Assembly: GCA_902582385.1 (NCBI GenBank) | Contig: CACHRX010000005.1 | Span: 1 to 55,403, forward strand | DNA from: an uncultured Pelagibacteraceae bacterium | Lineage (GTDB): Bacteria > Pseudomonadota > Alphaproteobacteria > Pelagibacterales > Pelagibacteraceae | Direction of reading: 5' to 3' | DNA: 55,403 nt | Shown here: piece after piece, positions 1 through 7,668 of the stretch | How positions within the stretch are numbered: position 1 is the stretch's first letter | Layout of the letters: every line of letters starts with the position of its first letter | Notes under the pieces: generated by a model | The model's input: only the letters and a program-made list of their open reading frames with translations | What the model was told of the DNA's origin: nothing | Databases searched by the model: none | Program-made: the position numbers and the translations under genes

Positions 1-579
1 GATTTATTTAATTTAAAAAATAATAAAAAACTTTTTCAATTAATAATAATCGGTTCATTACCAATTATTTTTTTCGGTTACATGTTATATTCAACTGAGC
101 TTATTTATCTTCTTAGAAATATAAAAGTAATTGCATCCACAACATTATTTTTTGCAATAATTTTATTTTTTGCTGATCAAAAAAAAATTGAAAAAAAATT
201 ATCTACTGACCTCAATATCAAATCTATAATTTTTATTGGTATATTTCAAATTCTTGCGTTAATACCTGGTGTGAGTAGGGCAGGTATAAGCTTGACTGCA
301 GCTAGACTTTTAAAATTTAATAGGGTTGACTCAAGTAAAATTTCTTTTTTATTATCAATACCAGCTTTAGCTGGAGCAAGTTTCCTTGGACTTAAAGATA
401 TATTAAATCAGACAATAGAAATAAATTATTTAGTAATATTAGCAGTTATATTATCCTTTTTATTCTCATATATTACTGTAAAGTTTTTTTTAATTTATAT
501 AAATAAATTTTCTTTAAATGTATTTGTAATTTATAGAATCTTAATCGCTTTATTATTATTTTTAATAATTTATTATTAG
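1..579 (+). CDS. uppP: Undecaprenyl-diphosphatase, C-terminal part (gene starts before the window)
   Basis: The reading frame is open from base 1 and continues in frame with the first internal ATG at 82, so the 5' end lies outside the window. The product is the UppP/BacA integral membrane phosphatase that recycles undecaprenyl pyrophosphate for peptidoglycan synthesis. The second family signature is clear: PGVSRAGISLTAARLLKF followed by SFLLSIPALAGAS, the Ser/Arg-containing phosphatase loop. Several hydrophobic segments follow to the C-terminus. The TAG stop at 577-579 overlaps the stop of the convergent permease gene by four bases. Confidence 0.93.
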   Translation, partial: DLFNLKNNKKLFQLIIIGSLPIIFFGYMLYSTELIYLLRNIKVIASTTLFFAIILFFADQKKIEKKLSTDLNIKSIIFIGIFQILALIPGVSRAGISLTAARLLKFNRVDSSKISFLLSIPALAGASFLGLKDILNQTIEINYLVILAVILSFLFSYITVKFFLIYINKFSLNVFVIYRILIALLLFLIIYY

Positions 580-1466
580 TAAGCTTTTTTCATTAATGGT
601 AACAATTGGGACAGTAAAACTCCACATAAAATAAAAAAACATCCTAATAAATTATTTATATCTAGTACTTGATTTAATAAAAACCAGGCTGCAGCAGTTG
701 CAAAGACACCTTCTAAAGAAAAAATTATAGCTGCAGGTGCTGGGGTAATATTTCTTTGAGCATAAATTTGTAAAACGAAAGCGAAACCGCCAGATAGAAT
801 TCCAGCATACAAAATTGAATCTATTTCTTTTAAAATGTTAGTTAAAATAAATTCTTCGTATATTATTCCAATTAAAAAAGAGAGAAATGCTACAATTAAT
901 GTTTGGATAGCACCTATTGTTAAAGGAAGATTGTACTTTGTAATAATCATTCCAGTAAAAATAATATGTGTACTCCAAAATAAAGCTCCTAATAATACCA
1001 ATCCATCCCCAAGTCTTACAGTCGCATCATAAAAATTTGTTAATAAATAGCCTCCGATTAAACATAAAACAACAGATGGCCAAACACTCCAATGGATTGA
1101 TTTTTTTCTGAATACGAACATTATTATTGGTACTATTGGAACATAAAAAATTGTAAAGAAAGCTGCATTTGCTACATCAGTATATAACAATGCTACTTGT
1201 TGTAATGCAGACCCTAAAAAAAGAGATAACCCAATTAATAAAGATAAGATAATAAATGTTTTGATATCTAATTTAAATTCATTTTTTAATTTTTTTATCT
1301 CAAATAAAAGTGCTAATGGAATTATTGCTAAAAAACCAATAAAAAATCTTACTGCATTAAAAGTAAAAGGACCAATATCATCCATGCCGGTATCTTGAGC
1401 AATAAAAGTTGTCCCCCAAATAAACGTGCACAAAAGAGCACTTAACAAAGAAATAGTTTTTGTCAT
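576..1466 (-). CDS. EamA/DMT-superfamily permease
   Basis: The 296-residue protein has about ten hydrophobic segments arranged as two EamA repeats, the usual size and shape of a drug/metabolite transporter superfamily exporter in the inner membrane. The first repeat opens with LLCTFIWGTTFIAQDT and the second contains the typical GALFWSTHIIFTG and FSLEGVFATAAAWFLLNQ stretches. The substrate cannot be told from sequence; members export amino acids, nucleosides or other small metabolites. It lies 8 bases downstream of aceF on the same strand and may be the last gene of the pyruvate dehydrogenase operon. Confidence 0.85.
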   Translation of the reverse strand: MTKTISLLSALLCTFIWGTTFIAQDTGMDDIGPFTFNAVRFFIGFLAIIPLALLFEIKKLKNEFKLDIKTFIILSLLIGLSLFLGSALQQVALLYTDVANAAFFTIFYVPIVPIIMFVFRKKSIHWSVWPSVVLCLIGGYLLTNFYDATVRLGDGLVLLGALFWSTHIIFTGMIITKYNLPLTIGAIQTLIVAFLSFLIGIIYEEFILTNILKEIDSILYAGILSGGFAFVLQIYAQRNITPAPAAIIFSLEGVFATAAAWFLLNQVLDINNLLGCFFILCGVLLSQLLPLMKKAY

Positions 1467-1474
1467 AAATTTAT

Positions 1475-2404
1475 TTAAACTGCTAACTTATAAGCAAAAT
1501 TTTTTCCCAAATTTTCTTTCAAATCATTATTGAATCTAGCCGCTTCCGCACCATCAATTATTCTATGATCATAGGATAAAGATAAAGGCAATATTGTTCT
1601 AGTAACAAACTTTCCATTTTTATAAATTTGTTTCTTGTCAGACCTTCCAATACCTAAAATAGCAACTTCAGGATAATTAATAATTGGAGTAAAAAACGAC
1701 CCACCTATACCTCCAAGGCTAGTTATAGTCATTGAGCCACCAAAAAATTCTTTTTTGTCAATCTTAAGATTTTTACATTCATTACTTATTTTTTTTAATT
1801 CCTCAGCAATTAATGTAATGTTTTTACTGTTGGCATTTCTGAGCTTTGGAACCATTAGTCCATGTGGAGTATCAACTGCTATACCAATATGATAATATTT
1901 TTTATATGTTATTTTTCCTTTTTCAATTTCATCTATTGAGGAATTAAAGTTTGGAAATTTTTTCAATGATGCTGATAAAGCTTTAATTATAAATGCTAAA
2001 GGAGTTATCTTTTTTTTTTCTCCAGTATAAATGTCTGTGAGCGAATTTCTAAATTCTTCCATTTCAGTGATATCTGCCTCATCATGATTTGTAACATGTG
2101 GGATCTTAGTCCATGAATTAATCAAATACTTTGAGGAAAGTTTTTTAACTCTAGGAATATCCTCAATTGACACTTCACCAAATTCTGCATGGGGATATTC
2201 TAATTCTTCTTTATCATTTTCTTTAATTTCAAGTTTTAAATTTTGATTAGTTTTATTAGATACAAAAATTTTAATATCATCTTCTGTAATTCTTCCATCT
2301 CTTTCACTTCCTAAAACTTTACTAATATCTACTCCTAATTCTCTTGCAAATTTTCTTACTTTAGGAGATGCTGAGACAAGAAATTGATTCTCTTTTTGTG
2401 ACAT
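1475..2404 (-). CDS. aceF: Pyruvate dehydrogenase E2, dihydrolipoamide acetyltransferase lacking a lipoyl domain
   Basis: The protein transfers acetyl from lipoamide to CoA in the pyruvate dehydrogenase complex. The ATG at 2402-2404 is preferred over an in-frame one 66 bases upstream because it follows the aceE stop with a single base between. The resulting 309 residues begin almost directly with the peripheral subunit-binding domain (ASPKVRKFARELGVDISKV, then GRITEDDI) and continue into the catalytic domain, which ends with the active-site SYDHRIIDGAEAARF (His and Asp of HxxxDG). No lipoyl domain precedes the binding domain, although E2 proteins normally carry one to three. The missing domain is found on the N-terminus of the adjacent E1. 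Confidence 0.92.
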   Translation of the reverse strand: MSQKENQFLVSASPKVRKFARELGVDISKVLGSERDGRITEDDIKIFVSNKTNQNLKLEIKENDKEELEYPHAEFGEVSIEDIPRVKKLSSKYLINSWTKIPHVTNHDEADITEMEEFRNSLTDIYTGEKKKITPLAFIIKALSASLKKFPNFNSSIDEIEKGKITYKKYYHIGIAVDTPHGLMVPKLRNANSKNITLIAEELKKISNECKNLKIDKKEFFGGSMTITSLGGIGGSFFTPIINYPEVAILGIGRSDKKQIYKNGKFVTRTILPLSLSYDHRIIDGAEAARFNNDLKENLGKNFAYKLAV

Positions 2405-2405
2405 T

Positions 2406-5400
2406 CTATAATTTTGTAGGCATTGGTTTTTCCGGATCAATTTTATATTTCTTAATTGCTTCATTAGCATATTTAGATTGCAAGAGTTGTTCTTTAGCCA
2501 ATACGCTTAATGCATAAGCAACTATGTGTTCCTTATCCACCTCAAAAAATTTTCTCAAATTTAATCTTGTATCACTTCTTCCAAATCCATCCGTTCCTAG
2601 GGAATAAAAACTTTTATTTATATAGGGTCTTATTTGATCTGAATTCATTCTCATATAATCTGAAGCTGCTAATATAGGTCCCTCTGACTTTCCTAAACAT
2701 TTTTCAACATAAGATTTTTTCTGATCTTTATCTGGATTTAAAAGATTGTATCTTTCTTTTTCAAGCCCATCTCTTCTTAATTCATTAAAACTTGTAACAC
2801 TCCAAACTTCACTATCTATATTATAGTCTTTCTGTAATATCTCAGCTCCAGCAATCATTTCTCTTAATATTGTTCCTGAACCTAAAAATTGAATTTTAGT
2901 TTTTTTATAATTGTTAAACTCTTTTATCTTATACATGCCTTTTAAAATCCCTTCTTCGCAATTTTTATCTTTTGGCATTTCTGGGTGTGGGTAATTTTCA
3001 TTCATAGTTGTAATATAGTAAAAAATATTTTCATTTTTTTCGTGCATTCTTTTTAATCCATCCCTGAAAATTACTGCTAATTCATAATGAAATGTCGGAT
3101 CATAAGAAATACAATTTGGTATTGTTGATGCCATTAGATGACTATGGCCATCTTGATGTTGTAAACCCTCACCAGCCAAAGTTGTTCTTCCAGCAGTTGC
3201 TCCAATTAAAAAACCTCTTGATTGACTGTCAGCCCCTGCCCAAGCAAAATCTCCTATTCTTTGAAATCCAAACATAGAATAAAACAAATAAATAGGTATC
3301 ATTTCTATGTCATGATTTGTATATGAAGTTCCAGCTGCTATCCAAGAAGACATGGCTCCTGCTTCCGTAATTCCTTCCTCTAAAACCTGGCCACTTTTTT
3401 CCTCTCTATAAGAGCTCAATTGTGCAGAGTCTTCTGGTTCATACTTCTGACCTTCGTGAGCATATATTCCAACTTTTTGGAAAAAACCTTCCATACCAAA
3501 TGTTCTTGCTTCATCTGGAATAATTGGAACTAGCCTGGAAGCCACATTCTTATCTCTCAGAAGGCTTGTTAACATTCTAACTAATGCCATTGTAGTAGAC
3601 ATTTCCTTTTTACCAGTTGACTCTTTCATATTATCGAAAATATTTTTGGGAGGCGCCTTAATGGATTTAGCATATGTGGTTCTTTCAGGAATAAATCCAC
3701 CAAGCTTAAGTCTTCTTTCTTTCAGATATTTTATTTCATCAGATTTTTCATTAGGTTTATAATATTCTATATTTTTTACCTGATTATCTGATAGAGGAAC
3801 ATCAAATCTATCTCTATAATACAATAAATCATCAATATCTAATTTCTTTGTTTGATGAGTTGTATTAACACTTTCTCCACTTTTGCCCATTCCATAACCT
3901 TTAATTGTTTTAGCTATTACTACTGTAGGACTTCCAATGTTTTTTGCTGCTTTGTCATAAGCAGCAAATACTTTGTGTGGATCATGTCCACCTCTATTTA
4001 ATCGCCAAATATCTTTATCAGATAAGCTAGAAACCAATTCTTTTGTTTCTGGATACTTTCCAAAAAACTTTTCTCTAACAAATGCACCATCTCTTGCTTT
4101 AATTGCTTGATATTCTCCATCAACTGTTTCATTCATAATTTTAATAAGATGACCCGTCTTATCATTTGCTAATAGGGAGTCCCAATAAGATCCCCAAATA
4201 ACTTTTATTACATTCCATCCAGCTCCCCTAAAAATTCCCTCTAATTCTTGAATTATTTTTCCATTACCTCTAACGGGACCATCTAATCTTTGGAGATTAC
4301 AATTAATTACAAAAATTAAATTATCTAGTTTTTCCCTTGCGGCCAAACCAATGGCACCTAAAGACTCTGGCTCATCCATTTCACCGTCACCTAAAAAAGC
4401 CCAAACTTTTCTTCCTTCATCTTTAATAAGACCTCTATTAATTAAATACTTCATGTATCTAGCTTGATAGATTGCTAGCATCGGACCTAAACCCATTGAA
4501 ACAGTTGGGAACTGCCAAAATTTTGGCATTAGCCATGGATGCGGATATGAAGACAAACCACCAGGATTAACTTCTTGTCTAAAACTATCTAACTGTTTTT
4601 CATTAAGTCTCCCTTCAAGAAAAGCCCTTGCGTACATCCCTGGAGCACTATGACCTTGGAAATAAACTAAATCTCCTCCAAATTTGTTATTTTTTGCTCT
4701 CCAAAAATGATTCATTCCTACATCGTAAAGAGTAGCTGCAGATGCAAAGGTTCCAATATGCCCTCCAAGTTCAGGAAATTTTTTGTTTGCTCTTACTACC
4801 ATCGCAGCAGAATTCCATCTAATTAATGATCTAATTCTTCTCTCGATATTTTGATCTCCAGTAGACTTTTTTTCTTCACTAACAGGAATAGTATTAATAT
4901 AGGGAGTATTTTGAGTATATGGAATATTTGCTCCCTCTCTGTATGCTTTGTTTATTAATTCTTTTATTAAATAATGAGCTCTTTGGTTCCCATCTTTTTG
5001 AATGACTGCGGTTAAAGAATCTAACCATTCATTTGTTTCTCTTGGATCTAAATCACCTTTGTTAACAACTTGAATTGTATCAATCTTTTTTTTCACATTT
5101 TCTGAAGTTTCATTTTCTATTTCTTTTGAATGAATTACAGGTTCCCTAATATATTTCTCTTGAGACATTTGTAGAGAAACTTCTGCTTCTTGGATTAAAT
5201 TTTCAGTATTCTTTGGTACATCCTCTGATGTTTTAGGGGAAACGTCTGTATTTGATATTGTTAAAAGTAAATCACCTTTTGAAACTTTGTCTCCAATTTT
5301 TACATCAATTTTTTCAATTTTACCTTCCATCGTCGATGGGATTTCAACACTTGATTTATCACTTTCTATAGTAACTATTGGATCATTTTTTTTTATTTTT

Positions 5401-5480
5401 TGTCCTTCTTTAACTAGGAGTTCTATTATCTCCACATTTTCAAATTCTCCAATATCAGGGACTAATAATTTTTCATTCAT
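2406..5480 (-). CDS. aceE: Pyruvate dehydrogenase E1 (homodimeric AceE type) with N-terminal lipoyl domain
   Basis: This 1024-residue thiamine-diphosphate enzyme decarboxylates pyruvate and acetylates lipoamide. Residues about 2-75 are a complete lipoyl domain (KLLVPDIGEFENVEIIELLV, with lipoyl Lys42 in ESDKSSVEIPS). A charged linker of about 80 residues follows, then a full AceE body with the thiamine motif GDGEMDEPES near residue 363 ending in NCNLQRLDGP. The start MNEKLLVPDIG at 5480 fits where lipoyl domains begin; an ATG at 5501 is possible. AceE proteins normally lack a lipoyl domain, so this is a domain fusion that complements the lipoyl-free E2 encoded just downstream. The aceE-aceF spacing implies one transcript. 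Confidence 0.95.
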   Translation of the reverse strand: MNEKLLVPDIGEFENVEIIELLVKEGQKIKKNDPIVTIESDKSSVEIPSTMEGKIEKIDVKIGDKVSKGDLLLTISNTDVSPKTSEDVPKNTENLIQEAEVSLQMSQEKYIREPVIHSKEIENETSENVKKKIDTIQVVNKGDLDPRETNEWLDSLTAVIQKDGNQRAHYLIKELINKAYREGANIPYTQNTPYINTIPVSEEKKSTGDQNIERRIRSLIRWNSAAMVVRANKKFPELGGHIGTFASAATLYDVGMNHFWRAKNNKFGGDLVYFQGHSAPGMYARAFLEGRLNEKQLDSFRQEVNPGGLSSYPHPWLMPKFWQFPTVSMGLGPMLAIYQARYMKYLINRGLIKDEGRKVWAFLGDGEMDEPESLGAIGLAAREKLDNLIFVINCNLQRLDGPVRGNGKIIQELEGIFRGAGWNVIKVIWGSYWDSLLANDKTGHLIKIMNETVDGEYQAIKARDGAFVREKFFGKYPETKELVSSLSDKDIWRLNRGGHDPHKVFAAYDKAAKNIGSPTVVIAKTIKGYGMGKSGESVNTTHQTKKLDIDDLLYYRDRFDVPLSDNQVKNIEYYKPNEKSDEIKYLKERRLKLGGFIPERTTYAKSIKAPPKNIFDNMKESTGKKEMSTTMALVRMLTSLLRDKNVASRLVPIIPDEARTFGMEGFFQKVGIYAHEGQKYEPEDSAQLSSYREEKSGQVLEEGITEAGAMSSWIAAGTSYTNHDIEMIPIYLFYSMFGFQRIGDFAWAGADSQSRGFLIGATAGRTTLAGEGLQHQDGHSHLMASTIPNCISYDPTFHYELAVIFRDGLKRMHEKNENIFYYITTMNENYPHPEMPKDKNCEEGILKGMYKIKEFNNYKKTKIQFLGSGTILREMIAGAEILQKDYNIDSEVWSVTSFNELRRDGLEKERYNLLNPDKDQKKSYVEKCLGKSEGPILAASDYMRMNSDQIRPYINKSFYSLGTDGFGRSDTRLNLRKFFEVDKEHIVAYALSVLAKEQLLQSKYANEAIKKYKIDPEKPMPTKL

Positions 5481-5489
5481 TTCCCTATC

Positions 5490-5495
5490 ATTATA
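5490..5495 (-). promoter_or_regulatory. Possible -10 hexamer of the aceE promoter
   Basis: A perfect TATAAT on the minus strand lies 9 bases before the preferred aceE ATG. Transcription from it would give a very short leader starting in or just before AGGGAA. No good -35 hexamer at 16-18 bases is visible (TTGCAA lies 20 bases upstream). It also falls inside the longer possible ORF, so it argues mildly for the downstream start codon. Confidence 0.3.
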
Positions 5496-5575
5496 CCTCA
5501 TAAGCTTATAGTAAATTGCAAATTTTAACACATTCTGATCAATTTTCTGACATTCTTTAAGTAGAAATTAATAAA

Positions 5576-5692
5576 ATGATTAAAAAATTATTAAATACAC
5601 TCTTCAAGCCAAAAGAAAGTGAGTACATAGATGCAAAAGCTTGGATTCAAAAGATTTTGCTAGAGGAAAAATATGGAAAAATTAACTCTTAG
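5576..5692 (+). CDS. Small uncharacterised protein, 38 residues
   Basis: The ORF begins MIKKLLNTLFKPKESEYID and ends EEKYGKINS. It is a charged, probably helical, cytosolic peptide with no recognised domain. It fills the gap between the divergent aceE start and the convergent thiolase gene. Its TAG stop interlocks with the thiolase stop in the same four-base TTAG arrangement seen at the ends of several certain gene pairs in this window, which supports it being translated. I see no strong ribosome binding site (upstream bases are AATTAATAAA). Confidence 0.5.
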   Translation: MIKKLLNTLFKPKESEYIDAKAWIQKILLEEKYGKINS

Positions 5693-6864
5693 TTTCTTTC
5701 AATACATAAAGCTATTCCCATTCCTCCACCAATACAAAGTGTTGCACAACCCTTTTTTTTGTTAGATCTTTTCATTTCATGAAGGAGTGTTACAAGTATC
5801 CTTGCACCTGAAGCTCCTATTGGATGACCTAAAGCGATAGCGCCACCATTTATATTTACTTTACTTTGATCAATTTTAAGTTCACGCCTTACAGCAATAC
5901 ATTGAGCGGCAAAAGCTTCATTAATTTCGAATAAATCTATATCTTTTAATTTCCAATTAGCTTTTTTAATAGCTTGATTGACAGCTCCTATAGGTCCTAA
6001 TCCCATCAAAGATGGATCTACCCCAACAGTAGCCCATGATACTATTTTTGCTAAGGGATCGATTGATTTTTTTTCTGCTTCTTCAAGAGTTGTCAATAAT
6101 AAAGCAGCAGCTCCATCATTTATTCCAGAAGAATTTCCAGCAGTAACAGTTCCATTCTTTTTAAAAACAGATTTTAATTTTTTTAAATCCTCTAATTTTA
6201 AATTTGCTCTAGGATGCTCGTCTTTTTCGATCAAATTTCCATCTTGATTGATTTTAATTATTTCTTCATCAAATTTATTATTACTAATTGCAATTTGAGT
6301 TTTTTTTTGAGAATTTAGAGCATATTCATCTTGTTCTTTTCTTGATATATTAAATTTATTTGCAACATTCTCTGCTGTAACACCCATATGGTAATTATTA
6401 AATGCATCTATCAAACCATCATTCATCATTGTATCTACCAATTTATCTTCAGTGATTTCTTTTTTATCTCGATAAAAAACTGAATGAGGGGCTAAGGACA
6501 TGTTTTCTTGACCTCCACAAATTATTTTTTTTGTTTCGCCCAATTTAATTGATTGATAGCCAGAAATAACTGCTCTAAGGCCAGATCCACACACTTGGTT
6601 TACCATATAAGCTGGTATAGAAGATTGTATGCCTGCATTAATTGCTGCTTGTCTTGCTGGATTTTGTCCTCCTGCGGCTGTTAAAACTTGTCCCATAACA
6701 ACTTCATCAATTTCATTTTTGTGAATTTTAGATTTTTTTAAAACTTCTTTTATAACTATAGAACCAAGTTGGTCTGCTTTGATGTCTTTTAATGAACCTT
6801 TATATGTGCCTATTGGAGTTCTTACTGCGCCTATAATTACTACCTCATTTGATTTATTAGTCAT
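5689..6864 (-). CDS. Acetyl-CoA C-acetyltransferase (biosynthetic thiolase)
   Basis: The 391-residue length is standard for a type II thiolase, which condenses two acetyl-CoA to acetoacetyl-CoA or cleaves it in reverse. The acyl-accepting cysteine is in [11 protein letters not shown] near residue 90, the His motif is [11 protein letters not shown], and the second cysteine is in [14 protein letters not shown] near the C-terminus. The N-terminal [19 protein letters not shown] is typical. No beta-hydroxybutyryl-CoA dehydrogenase or other beta-oxidation gene is adjacent, so the pathway direction is undetermined; atoB/phaA-type would be a reasonable name. Confidence 0.93.
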   Translation of the reverse strand: MTNKSNEVVIIGAVRTPIGTYKGSLKDIKADQLGSIVIKEVLKKSKIHKNEIDEVVMGQVLTAAGGQNPARQAAINAGIQSSIPAYMVNQVCGSGLRAVISGYQSIKLGETKKIICGGQENMSLAPHSVFYRDKKEITEDKLVDTMMNDGLIDAFNNYHMGVTAENVANKFNISRKEQDEYALNSQKKTQIAISNNKFDEEIIKINQDGNLIEKDEHPRANLKLEDLKKLKSVFKKNGTVTAGNSSGINDGAAALLLTTLEEAEKKSIDPLAKIVSWATVGVDPSLMGLGPIGAVNQAIKKANWKLKDIDLFEINEAFAAQCIAVRRELKIDQSKVNINGGAIALGHPIGASGARILVTLLHEMKRSNKKKGCATLCIGGGMGIALCIERN

Positions 6865-6939
6865 ATTATTCTAAATTTATCTAATAATTAAAATACACTA
6901 AAAATTAGTATACTATAATTAAATAAAATTATAAATGCT

Positions 6940-7016
6940 GCGCCTGTAGCTCAACTGGATAGAGCGCTTGGCTACGGACCAGGAGGTTCTGGGTTCGACT
7001 CCTAGCAGGCGCGCCA
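6940..7016 (+). tRNA. tRNA-Arg (anticodon ACG)
   Basis: The sequence folds into a complete cloverleaf. The acceptor stem GCGCCTG pairs with CAGGCGC, discriminator G, and CCA is encoded at 7014-7016. The D arm is GCTC/GAGC. The anticodon stem CTTGG/CCAGG encloses the loop CTACGGA, giving anticodon ACG (read as ICG, for CGU/CGC/CGA). The T loop is TTCGACT. A microprotein ORF starts 13 bases behind the CCA. Confidence 0.97.
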
Positions 7017-7029
7017 TAAAAAGGATAGA

Positions 7030-7128
7030 ATGTTTAGAAAATTATTGAAATCATCCCTACAATTATCAGTAATTTATTTCTTTTTAATTATTTTTATAAT
7101 TTTATTAATTTTAACTTTTGTATTATAA
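7030..7128 (+). CDS. One-helix membrane microprotein, 32 residues
   Basis: The ORF starts MFRKLLKSSLQLSV and continues as one uninterrupted hydrophobic segment of about 20 residues rich in Ile, Leu and Phe, ending TFVL. An AAGGA lies 5 bases before the ATG, a good ribosome binding site in a window where such sites are scarce. It sits between the tRNA-Arg and the thioesterase gene, whose ATG follows 6 bases after this stop. A basic N-terminus followed by a single helix predicts an inner-membrane peptide with cytosolic N-terminus. No function is recognised. Confidence 0.5.
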   Translation: MFRKLLKSSLQLSVIYFFLIIFIILLILTFVL

Positions 7129-7134
7129 AAAACT

Positions 7135-7539
7135 ATGTCTAAAGAATTTCAACAAATAAGCGTCAAACAAGGATTTATGAAACATAATGGTGGGGTTATG
7201 TTTAGGGATATTTCAAATACAGAATATGAATTTAAAAGCACAATAGATAAAAATCATTTGAATGCAGCGGGTATTACTCATGGTGGATACCTATCAGCTT
7301 TAATTGATGCCGGAGCAGGAACAGCCGCTCACAGATCTGCTGATAATGCGCCATGTGTAACTATTTCATTAGATTTAAAATTTATTGGCGCTTCAAAAAT
7401 TGGAGATGAAATTATAGGTCAGGTAAAAATTCTAAAAAAAACAAAGACTTTAGTATTTTTATTCTGTGAGCTTAAATGTAATAACAAAATTATTACCTCG
7501 GCTTCAGGTGTTTGGAAAATTTTAAAAATTAAACCTTAA
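7135..7539 (+). CDS. PaaI-family hotdog thioesterase
   Basis: The 134-residue protein fits a single hotdog fold. The signature ITHGGYLSALIDAGAGTAAH around residues 43-62 is the PaaI/YdiI HGG motif with the catalytic acidic residue in the following helix. The strand CVTISLDLKFIGASKIGDEI and the C-terminal SGVWKIL are also typical. It probably hydrolyses an acyl- or aryl-CoA, but the substrate cannot be read from sequence. It lies directly after the one-helix microprotein. Confidence 0.85.
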   Translation: MSKEFQQISVKQGFMKHNGGVMFRDISNTEYEFKSTIDKNHLNAAGITHGGYLSALIDAGAGTAAHRSADNAPCVTISLDLKFIGASKIGDEIIGQVKILKKTKTLVFLFCELKCNNKIITSASGVWKILKIKP

Positions 7540-7668
7540 ATTTAATTTATGTAATAAAATAATATTAAAAATGATAATTTAATTTTTATTTATAATTAAA
7601 ATGAGAACTTTTTATCTTACGATTCGGTCATGTTTTAGTCTGTTTTTGTTCTTTAACACTAACAATAT

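Noticed and set aside
2402-2470. N-terminal extension of AceF to 2470
   Set aside because: The extra 22 residues would be encoded inside the 3' end of aceE, look like random coding, and the ATG at 2402-2404 has ideal spacing behind the aceE stop.
3092-3277. Plus-strand ORF opposite aceE, and similar antisense ORFs opposite katG, infB and pnp
   Set aside because: These lie fully inside well-supported genes on the other strand, have no recognisable domain or ribosome binding site, and result from antisense reading of conserved proteins.
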